Source: Lepidostoma basale (taxonomy: Eukaryota > Arthropoda > Insecta > Trichoptera > Lepidostomatidae). From it: 64,000 nt of DNA. The translations under genes and the position numbers were made by a program. Of the stretch, positions 50,942 to 58,717 are shown in pieces (the stretch's first letter is position 1; each line of letters starts with the position of its first letter). Location of the stretch: NCBI GenBank assembly GCA_022606425.2, contig JAHDVF020001037.1, positions 62,001 through 126,000 on the forward strand, written 5' to 3'. The notes beneath the pieces are model-generated. The model did no database searches and was not told where the DNA came from. It was given only the letters and a program-made list of their open reading frames with translations.

Positions 50942-51682
50942 ATGTTAGGTGGTTCATCCCCTTTAGTGTTGGAATCGTGGCAACAAGAACGTCAGACTTC
51001 TACCACTATGTCACCCAGTCACATCAAGAGACCTATGAACGCGTTTATGGTGTGGTCCCGTCTTCAACGTCGCAAGAAAGCAGCCGAACACCCCAAGATG
51101 CATAACTCAGAAATATCCAAGAGGCTCGGTATGGAATGGAAGCTTTTGACAGACTATGAAAAGAGACCTTTTATTGATGAGGCCAAACGACTAAGATCGC
51201 AACACATGATTGATTATCCAGATTATAAATACAGACCTAGAAGGAAACCAAAACCTTCTGAGGCAACACAGCAACAAAGCAATTCAACAAATTCACCTTC
51301 GAACCCACAATCTGAATACGCTGCAAATAATTCAGTATTGCCACATTCTAGTCAGGCTTTCACATCATTTTCTTATATGGACCCAATGGATTCATTTACA
51401 AGAAGCTTCTTATCTTCGGTTCCTTCGAACAGCGGTATTTTGTCTACGCTTCCTACGACTCTGTTTCCAGCCTCCAGGATCAGTGTGTCGATAGTTCCCG
51501 AGAAGTCGCAGATTCCTCTGCCTCCGTACGCGAGTCTTGCTCCAGCTCATTCTCCCCTCCAGTCGGCTGTCCAGCAGCACCAAGCCATGATGAGGGCTTA
51601 TCAAGATTTCCATATAGTGTCGCAACAGCAAAGTTCCGAACCTTCAAGATTTCACACTTATCCTGGGGTTTATTATTCATGA
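50942..51682 (+). CDS. SoxB-group HMG-box transcription factor, single exon
   Basis: The protein is 246 residues with an HMG box at residues 27-104, beginning [20 protein letters not shown] and containing [34 protein letters not shown] and [21 protein letters not shown] defines Sox proteins. The [11 protein letters not shown] and [11 protein letters not shown] stretches are of group B, and SRLQRR resembles Sox21-type (B2) proteins. Such proteins bind and bend DNA at ACAAT/ACAAAG cores in the nucleus. The C-terminal 140 residues are Gln/Ser/Asn- and Pro-rich ([17 protein letters not shown]) and end [10 protein letters not shown] take ATG 50942 as start (A at -3); ATG 51008 would begin four residues before the box. 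Several usually invariant box positions differ (GMEW for [13 protein letters not shown] for ALHMKEHPD), so this is a diverged paralogue. An intronless coding region is normal for SoxB genes. No stop or shift suggests a pseudogene. Confidence 0.93.
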   Translation: MLGGSSPLVLESWQQERQTSTTMSPSHIKRPMNAFMVWSRLQRRKKAAEHPKMHNSEISKRLGMEWKLLTDYEKRPFIDEAKRLRSQHMIDYPDYKYRPRRKPKPSEATQQQSNSTNSPSNPQSEYAANNSVLPHSSQAFTSFSYMDPMDSFTRSFLSSVPSNSGILSTLPTTLFPASRISVSIVPEKSQIPLPPYASLAPAHSPLQSAVQQHQAMMRAYQDFHIVSQQQSSEPSRFHTYPGVYYS

Positions 51683-51744
51683 GGAATAAGTGTCAGTGTA
51701 CTTTTTTCTTTTTTCTCATAATAACACTATAGACATTATAAAAA

Positions 51745-51960
51745 CTAATCATCACGCCGTCTCCCCGAATGTGTAGGTAGAAAGAATGGACCACCACACT
51801 TTTCTTTCCTTACATACTTTTCTCGTTACCTCAACATTCATATATCGTATCATGTACGCATGACTCCTCACGTGGCCGATAGATAATAAATATTTGATTG
51901 ATTTAAAAGTGCCACGTTTTTCTCGGTCTTTCAATAATATTATATATTATTAACGGTCCT
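51745..51960 (-). pseudogene. RT-A 3' fragment just downstream of Sox
   Basis: The minus strand reads SIGHVRSHAYMIRYMNVEVT, then KVCKERKVWWSILSTYTFGE and TA, with internal losses (the RNRRAC block is missing). It lies only 62 bp after the Sox stop codon, so it is either within the Sox 3' UTR or bounds it. Confidence 0.65.
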
Positions 51961-52004
51961 CCTATCATTTTAACAACATATTATTATATTTAATAGATAA
52001 TTCA

Positions 52005-52135
52005 TTGTTTCGGGCGAAACACTATGATTCTTCAACAATATGATGATAATTTTATAAGATGATCGCCCAAAATATGGAAATTCGATCAAAGAGATAATTA
52101 TATGATAATTATCTCTTTGATCGAATTTCTGAATA
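52005..52135. repeat. Inverted repeat, perfect 24-bp arms
   Basis: Arms at 52078-52101 and 52105-52128 are exact reverse complements around ATG (core TTCGATCAAAGAGATAATTA). The left flank TTGTTTCGGGCGAAACACTATG resembles 54310 (GTGTTTCGGCC) and may be a decayed dispersed element. Confidence 0.75.
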
Positions 52136-52985
52136 TCTAATGTTAGTTTCATTATCATACAATTAGTTTCATTATCATATGTATCATACAATGTATTATA
52201 GTTATTATTCCGTGTTTTGATGATTTGTATAATTAGACGATTTTCTACTTACTTCTAGTACAATGTTGATTTCTATGTAATCTTAAAACCGATTTTTGTT
52301 TAAATACCTCGTTTGATATCTAAAAATATGTAGATGTTTTTAAAATAATCTGCACGAAAAAAATAAGAGTTTTGTTTTAATTGCCATTCTTTTGGAATTT
52401 GTCATTAAAAATTAAGTTCTAGTTTCTGTGTTGATTATAAATGCCTGTTGTGTTAACCAAATAAGAAAAAAATGTATGTTTGGTTTTGAACAACAGCTAT
52501 TTTTCAATTAATTTTTAAAACACCTGACTTCGATAAATTAAAAAAAAACTTAAAAACATTTTATCTCAAAAATGGTTCACTTTTGCATAATGCTTTTCAT
52601 GACGCAATTCACCGGAAATAACCTCCCCTACAACCTCTTAGAAGGAATGCATTAAATAATTAATAAACCTGTATAGCTCTTATTTTTTTAAATGTTGATG
52701 TAACTTGTAACAATATTTTATACATTGTCTTTTGTATGCTTTTGGGGGTTGAATAATTCAAGTGGAGATTTATTCTCTATAATCCATTTAAATTTGTTCC
52801 TATTCTTATATCTTGAATGCCTTAATGCACAATCATTTGTTGTTTCTACTTATTGTACATTAGTACCTACCTACCCCAATAAGAGCGACAACTTTATAAT
52901 AAAAAAATAAAATTAAAAACACATGATTCTTATTTTAAATTCTCGGCTTAAAATGTAAATAAAACCTGCTACGAAATTTACAAAT
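52136..52985. other. AT-rich DNA downstream of Sox
   Basis: Possible poly(A) signals AATAAA occur near 52663 and 52903. No exon or repeat is supported. The 61-residue frame at 52725 has no domain. Confidence 0.35.
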
Positions 52986-52989
52986 ACTT

Positions 52990-53340
52990 GTGTGATGGTT
53001 AGATAGCGCTTCACACGACACCCTCTACATTATCGATAAACTCTCCTCTTTTGTCCATTATCACACATCGTATTCAGTCGGCCATTATTCGGCGGCACAT
53101 TACCCAGAAAATAAGTACACTGGGGGTAATTTTCCGATGTGTCCAGCGATCATTTCGTGTTATTTCTATCATATTTTGTTCCGTGCCTATCATTGTTCAA
53201 TAGGCGAACAAAGTGATGATACAGGATGCCCCATAGTAACCAGCGCTAAAACTCTCCACACAAGTGATGCCCATAGAATTTGCTGGTAATAGGTGATTAC
53301 CAGCGCGTCATTGTGCATAATCCATACAATATTATATTGA
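52990..53340. promoter_or_regulatory. Candidate regulatory island with a paired Sox site
   Basis: Unique, GC-raised DNA 1.3 kb downstream of the Sox stop. CATTGTT (53191-53197, i.e. AACAATG on the minus strand) faces AACAAAG (53207-53213) across nine bases. Both match the Sox consensus WWCAAWG. CCATTATC, CATTATTCGG and GGTAATAGGTGATTACC, which has a short dyad, are also present. No coding frame. Confidence 0.4.
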
Positions 53341-53910
53341 CAATTTATTCACACCGTACAATCATTGTAATTATGGTCATTTTTCCTATTCATTAAAACG
53401 TGAATTTATTTTATGGAAACCGGATACAACAAACAATCATTATACTTAAAAATAATGTGATGTACAATACTTAACTATTATTACAATGTATTATTATATA
53501 TTATATTATATTTGTGAAATAGGTTACCCAGATTTTTATTATGTTTTCTAGCACTCCATTTCATGCAATTATTGATAATGTTTTTATAATTATTGTATTA
53601 TCAAATCATGGAAAAAAAGCGTCCTCGAGGTGGGTTGTTTACAAATTAGCCTTATGATTATTATCATTGTTATAAATAAATAATTACAAATTTCATAATA
53701 TTCTAGTTTTATTTCTAGATTATTATTAATCACGACGGACCATCAAAACATCTTAGCCTGATGTGCCTTCCTCAATGGAACACATTTTCATTTCGATTAT
53801 TTTAATCTGTCAAGTATCTCGCTTCGAAGTCTTAGTATCAAAAGATAACAATTACATAAAACGATAATTAATACAAATGAAAGCGTCTGTTTTCTAGAAG
53901 TTATTATATT
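53341..53910. other. AT-rich DNA
   Basis: No gene. 53700-53780 (GATTATTATTAATCACGACG) and 53880-53910 (TTTTCTAGAAGTTATTATAT) hold repeat scraps. Confidence 0.35.
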
Positions 53911-53914
53911 TTAT

Positions 53915-53980
53915 ATGAATGATATGTATTGCCTGTCTAAGGCATTATCAAATATACATTCGCCTTAGACAGGCAAATGT
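53915..53980. repeat. Small inverted repeat
   Basis: GCCTGTCTAAGGC (53930-53942) and GCCTTAGACAGGC (53961-53973) are exact complements, with AATGATATG/AATGTCATTC-like imperfect extensions. It abuts the large foldback that follows. Confidence 0.75.
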
Positions 53981-54034
53981 CATTCATAATTGTTAATGCA
54001 AAAACTTTGTTTTATATCACATTTATTTTACTTT

Positions 54035-54077
54035 ACGACAGCTGTTTCATCAACCAATGTTGACATCATCAGGTGTT
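54035..54077 (-). ncRNA. Hammerhead-ribozyme-like motif (H5), left arm, intact core and stem II
   Basis: Minus strand: CTGATGA (54072-54066), extra T, stem II GTCAAC/GTTGAT with loop ATTG (six pairs, one G.U), GAAAC, loop AGCT, GTC (54039-54037), then GTAAAG. Upstream AACAC gives only two or three stem I pairs. All conserved core bases are present. Confidence 0.55.
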
Positions 54078-54203
54078 ACAAAAATATATATCAAATATCA
54101 AATTTTCGTAATTTTTCGAATCTTTGTGTATTTATTGACTTAGGAACAAATACACAAAGATTCGAAAAATTACGAAAATTTGACATTTGATATATATTCT
54201 TGT

Positions 54204-54246
54204 AACACCTGATGATGTCAACATTGGTGGATGAAACAGCTGTCGT
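54204..54246 (+). ncRNA. Hammerhead-ribozyme-like motif (H5), right arm
   Basis: CTGATGA (54209-54215), extra T, GTCAAC with GTGGAT (one A.G mismatch), GAAAC (54233-54237), loop AGCT, GTC (54242-54244), GTAAAG. The mirror of the left-arm motif with one stem II change. Confidence 0.5.
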
Positions 54247-54300
54247 AAAGTAAAATAAATGTGATGTAAAACAAAGTTTTTGCCTTTACAATTATAAAAT

Positions 54301-54735
54301 GTTAAAATATCATAGTGTTTCGGCCAAAACAATGGACTATTTAAATGTCATTAATCTAGAAAACATGCGTTTTCATTCATATTAATAATTTAAGATAGAG
54401 TTTTACATTATTATACAAGAAACAGTCAGTAAAAAAACTGTGTTGTTAAAACACATATAAGTCCACATTTTTTATGTATTTCGACAGCGATCGGTTTTAC
54501 CAGGCTTGCTAGCACCGATAGATTGGGATAATATCGTAATCCATCGCATTTGTATGATTCTTCGTCTTCAAATTTCTGTAGATTTCAAGAAATGATTGTT
54601 ACAGGATTCACCTCCTTTGATTGTAATTTTCAGCTAACTTCAACTATACTTATCCATCGTTTTGGAGGTCTACCTGGTGGATGATGTCCATCTGGTATTC
54701 AATACAGAGAAATGTAAAGGATTATTTTAATATTC
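54301..54735. other. AT-rich DNA with scraps
   Basis: 54470-54550 (TTTCGACAGCGATCGGTTTTA, CCAGGCTTGCTAGCA) is a decayed antisense H4 arm. 54560-54720 (CTGGTGGATGATGTCCATC) may be an antisense retroelement C-terminus (GHHPPGRPPKRW-like). No gene. Confidence 0.35.
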
Positions 54736-54737
54736 TT

Positions 54738-54945
54738 CTATGTTCGCCATACTTTGTGTTGTAGATGTTTTATTTGTCTTTTTCTTTTTTTATATACTTT
54801 GTATTCTTTTTGCATTTATCATCTGCAAATTTTGGTACAGATTCCGTAGACGCTAGACAGAGGGGGGAAACCCCCAAAACTCGCCAGCCTCAAAAATTGG
54901 GTTGTTTATTATATGATCACGCAGTTTTCTATTATTTAGACAACA
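54738..54945. other. H1-flank scrap and spacer
   Basis: 54738-54790 is the inverse of the H1 right flank (CGCCATACTTTGTGTTGTAG). 54840-54940 is unassigned. Confidence 0.35.
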
Positions 54946-54947
54946 AA

Positions 54948-55470
54948 CTAACAAACTAACTCTCCATCACGCCGTCTCCCCGAAGGGGTAGGCCGAAAGA
55001 ATGGACTGCCACACTTTTCTTTCGTGACATATTTCTCCCGCTTCCTCAACATTTATACATCGTGTCATGCAAGCGCGTCGATTTCTCTGACTCCTCGTGT
55101 GGCCGACATTCAATATTTGATTTATTTGATCGTGCCACGTTTTTCTCGGTCTTCCTCTATTCCTGGTTTCATTTACATCGTTAACATATAACTTTTTTAA
55201 CATTCTTTCTTCATTCATCTTTCAATATGTCCAAACCATCTTAATGATCCTTTCATTATTTTGTTCATAACACCATCATTCGCACCGCATTCACTTTTAT
55301 ATTTTCATTCGACACTCTATCGTACACAGAGTATCACACATTCCTCTAAGAGATCTTATTTCTACTGCATTTATTCTACTTTCATCCTTCTTTTGCCAGT
55401 TCCATGCCTCCCTCCTTCACATAAGGGTCGGTAGAAGAACACTATTGTGCACTGCCATTCTAACTTTTTG
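54948..55470 (-). pseudogene. RT-A C-terminal fragment
   Basis: The minus strand reads NEERMLKKLYVNDVNETRNR, GRPRKTWHDQINQILNVGHT, RNRRACMTRCINVEEAGEIC and WQSILSAYPFGETA, then stop and the antisense TTAG tail. Upstream, with shifts, it covers the WFGHIER and MRSLRGMC regions to about 55470. It is very close to the 7684 and 56775 copies. Confidence 0.75.
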
Positions 55471-55900
55471 GATAGGTGTCATTCACATAAAATATAATAA
55501 AACTTCAAGATAACAGACGTTTTCATTCGTAAAAATTATTAAACTATATATACAATAAAATTAATACTCAATACAAATTACTGTAATTTCCTGATGCTTT
55601 ATTCATTGTAGTCTTTGGTGCAGGATGCAATTCAATGAATTCCGCTTTTTGGTTCATTGAAATAATGCAACGGTGACAATAGAATGCACGGCTAATTAGT
55701 ACACGAAGGTATTCAGGCAATCATTTTTGAGTCAATAATTAGCATTATTCTCATTGTTCTCTTAGATTCTCATCTATAAAATGATATTGTATAGGTTTTG
55801 ATATCATACCACCAACATCATACGTTTTTATGATATCTGTACCGTTAGGTATAAAATTATTTTCTAATTATTATATCCTCATATATTTTAAAAAACTAAC
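55471..55900. other. Spacer with a GC-raised island at 55570-55760
   Basis: The island contains TTCATTGTAGTCTTTGG, GGTTCATTGAAATAATGC and GTGACAATAGAATGC, words near Sox and homeodomain consensus, and is unique in the window. It lies 4 kb downstream of Sox. No coding frame. Confidence 0.3.
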
Positions 55901-55904
55901 TAAC

Positions 55905-56705
55905 TAACTAACTAACCATCACGCCATTTCCCCGGAGGGGTAGGCAGAGAGGATGGATCGCCACACTGGCCTGTCCTGGCACACCTCTCGGGCTTCCTCC
56001 ACATTCATACATCGCACCATGCACGCACGTCGATTATTCCGACTTCGAATGTGGCCGCCTTTTAGTAATTGGTTAATTTGGTCATGCCATGTTTTCCTCG
56101 GTCGTCCTCGGCTTCTTTTCCCACTCACACTGCTTGTGTACAACTTTTTAACCATTCTACTCTCATCCATTCGTTCCATATGTCCGAACCATCTCAGGGA
56201 TCCTTTTTTAATTTTATTCATGATGCAGTCATCTGTCTTACATTTCTTTCTTATTTCATCGTTCGGTATTCTATCATACAGCGTTTTCCCGCACATTCTT
56301 CTTAGTGATCTCATTTCTACGGCGTTTATCCTGCTTTCATCCTTTTTTTGCCAGCTCTAAGCTTCACTTCCATACATGAGGGTTGGCACTAGAACTCGAT
56401 TGTGTACTGCCATCTTTGCTTCTGTGGATATATTTCTATTTGCAGTAATGACTTTGAGTGCACCATTTATTTTATTCCCAGCACCAACCCTCCTTTCGAT
56501 GTCTTTCTCCATTTTTCCGTCTCTTGTAAACATGCTTCCCAGATACGTAAATTCAGTAACTTGCTCCAATTTCTCGCCGATCGCACTTATATCACAAATC
56601 GCCATACATTCTTCTTTCTCGAAAACAATCACTTTAGATTTAGACACATTCATCACCAAGTCACTCTTTTTGCATGCCTCATCCATCCTTGCCACTAAGT
56701 TTTAA
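55905..56705 (-). pseudogene. RT-A retrotransposon thumb and C-terminus, best-preserved copy, one nonsense codon
   Basis: One frame runs from about 56704 to the stop at 55919-55921. It reads NLVARMDEACKKSDLVMNVS, then CDISAIGEKLEQVTEFTYLG, then MFTRDGKMEKDIERRVGAGN, KMAVHNRVLVPTLMYGSEA, an in-frame TAG (56359-56357), SWQKKDESRINAVEMRSLRR, then LRWFGHMERMDESRMVKK, GRPRKTWHDQIN, NRRACMVRCMNVEEAREVCQ and SILSAYPSGEMA. FTYLGS is the thumb motif. TAG replaces the Trp of GSEAW, a single-base change. The antisense TTAG tail follows. Truncation removes the endonuclease and polymerase. Confidence 0.85.
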
Positions 56706-56774
56706 TAATTTATTATTTGGAAATTACATTCGAAAACCATTGGATAAATTTCGTGTTTAAAAAAATGTATTTTA

Positions 56775-57030
56775 TTATATGTTAATGATGTAAATGGAAC
56801 CAGAAATAGAGGAAGACCGAGGAAAACTTGGCACGATCAAATAAATCAAATATTGAATGTCAGCCATGTGAGGAGTCAGAGAAATCGACGCGCGTGCATG
56901 ACACGATGTATGAATGTTGAGGAAGCGAGAGAAATATGTCAGGAAAGAAAAATTTGGCAGTCCATTATTTCTGCCTATCCCTTCGGGGAGACGGCGTGAT
57001 GGTTAATTAGTTAGTTAGTTAGTTATTTTA
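56775..57030 (+). pseudogene. RT-A 3' fragment
   Basis: Plus-strand LYVNDVNGTRNRGRPRKTWH through NRRACMTRCMNVEEAREICQ and IISAYPFGETA, stop and TTAATTAGTTAGTTAGTTAG. It lies tail-outward relative to the minus copy at 55905-56705, only 70 bp away. Confidence 0.75.
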
Positions 57031-57395
57031 TTAAAGAAGATTGATTTTTTATTATTATTATATAAAACGCACGCATTAAAGTATTTAGTATTTTAAAAAA
57101 TCCTCCAAAAATCTAATTCACGTGTTTTTTAGTTAATTTATAAATGAATAATAACAAATACATTTATTTACAAAATATTGCTTTTTGAACAATAATGTCA
57201 ACCTTCACATAAAATAATAAATACGAATGAATAGGTAAATCTGTTTTCTAGATGTTTTTTTTTATGGGAGTGACATTTTTGGCCGTGTCTGAGGATTATC
57301 AAATGTGCAGAAAATTTGATAATGCCTTAGCGAGGTGAAACATGCAATTCCCATAAAATATAATAAAACTTCTTGAAATCAGATGTTTTCATTTG
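57031..57395. repeat. AT-rich DNA and a decayed GAAAC-type repeat
   Basis: 57235-57390 contains AGTGACATTTTTGGCCGTGT and CCTTAGCGAGGTGAAACATG, with flanks TTTTCTAGATGTTT and ATAATAAAACTTCTTG. This foldback family recurs at 1730, 40700, 47860, 50230 and 59830. It keeps GAAACATG but not a CTGANGA core, so I do not call a ribozyme. Confidence 0.45.
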
Positions 57396-57399
57396 AAAA

Positions 57400-57660
57400 A
57401 TATCATATTATTTCTTCTCCTTAACACTGTCCAAACTAACTTTCAAGGTTGCTCGTTAGAGTCGGCTCTCCTCGTTCTGAAAGCCTTTTTTTTTTCAATT
57501 AACTTTACACTCAGCTATGCCATGTCTTTGGAACAGATTTCTGCATTGGATACATCCTGGAGTTTTTTTATATTATCCTCAAGATATTTGCGGAGACAGA
57601 TAGATCTATGTAAATAGCTTGGTTCACCAAGTGGTTTGTCAGTCTTCGCCTTGTTCGTAT
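57400..57660 (-). pseudogene. Possible retrotransposon C-terminal scrap
   Basis: The minus strand gives CLRKYLEDNIKKLQDVSN, then AEICSKDMA, a stop, LSVKLIEKKKAFRTRRAD. It has the flavour of the WxxDxKxxLxxxNxxxxxAxDRxxW end of several retroelements, with a stop at the expected Trp. Weak evidence. Confidence 0.3.
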
Positions 57661-58660
57661 TACATTTCGTATTAAAAATCTTCAATAGAAATATCCCCAG
57701 ATTCGGTGAAATAAATAATTGAAATAATCAAAAATACAAAGTATCACCTGTCGACATTTTATCAAAATAATCTTCAGCCTCCAGAAATTGTATCGGGTTC
57801 TGTAATTTAAAATGTATCTTTGGCGTTCAGATACTAGATGTCGCTATAATCTGGTGGCAATTATGCTGACATCTTTTGATAAATACCAAAACTAAGTTAT
57901 TTTTTACACATTTAATGAAAATGCATATCGGCGTTTTAAAAAATACAAATTGAGATATAATATACAATTAGTTTATTTCGTAATAGGTATATACGTAAAA
58001 CATGTGAATGATGTTTTTTTTAAATAAATAATTTACTTAATTAAATATATTTATAGGAGTGCAAAATTAATTTAACATATTTTACAAACGTTCTATTTAA
58101 CGAAATGTTTAAAATTAATTTGTTGAAAATACCAGAATTTGGCCTTTGAAAATATATACCTACATTAACAATATCCGTCAATTGATCAACAGAAACGAAA
58201 ATAAAAATGTGTTTCAGTAGAAATAGTATTTTACTTTTTAAATAAACGATTTGCTAAAGCAGTTTATAAAAAAAAAAGTCCTTAGGACAATATATTTCAA
58301 ATTCACTGTATTTATAAACTTGTTAATGAATTTTTGCTCAATTTTGAAAAAACAGACAATTAGGTCTAAGTTTGAAATATTTTTATACGATTGTCTCAAT
58401 AATTCCTTACTCTTTTCAAGTGTTTGTAAAATAACTCCAGTCAATTTAATATTACAAAATTCAGAATTTCGCATTCATTGAAGAAATTACATAGTAGGTA
58501 TACTTTGTAAAGTATATAAATCAAATGAACAAAGTCCTAAGTATATTACAGTAACATACAAGTAATACATTAGGTATAGGACAACACAATAACGATTTTA
58601 GTATTTATGTAACAATTGTGAAGTGTTTTAGATCAATAAAAATACTCCTTTCAACTGCCC
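57661..58660. other. AT-rich DNA between Sox and esterase regions
   Basis: No exon, repeat or RNA gene supported. The 76- and 78-residue frames at 58238-58481 are AT-driven. Confidence 0.4.
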
Positions 58661-58688
58661 TAATGACGCAAAAGTAATATGTGAACGT

Positions 58689-58694
58689 TTTATT
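58689..58694 (-). terminator. Poly(A) signal of the esterase gene
   Basis: AATAAA on the minus strand, 23 nt beyond the stop codon at 58718-58720. A very short 3' UTR would follow. Confidence 0.6.
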
Positions 58695-58717
58695 GTCATT
58701 TATAATGGAAAGAGCTT

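Larger units (their letters stand above)
53981..54300. repeat. Near-perfect 320-bp foldback, hammerhead family H5, divergent pair
   Basis: Arms of about 153 bp (53981-54133 and 54148-54300) are near-exact reverse complements around a 14-nt centre, with TTTGTGTATTT (54123) and AAATACACAAA (54148) at the tip. Each arm holds an outward-facing hammerhead-like motif (separate entries). The arms differ by a few substitutions, such as GGTTGAT against GGTGGAT. Confidence 0.9.

Noticed and set aside
55953..56705. Plus-strand open frames of 98-135 codons
   Set aside because: They are antisense to the best RT-A copy; the minus strand carries the recognisable motifs.
57235..57390. GAAACATG-type repeat as a further hammerhead family
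   Set aside because: The CTGANGA core is replaced by CCTTAGCGAGG-like text and no stem II is possible, here or in sister copies at 50230 and 59880.
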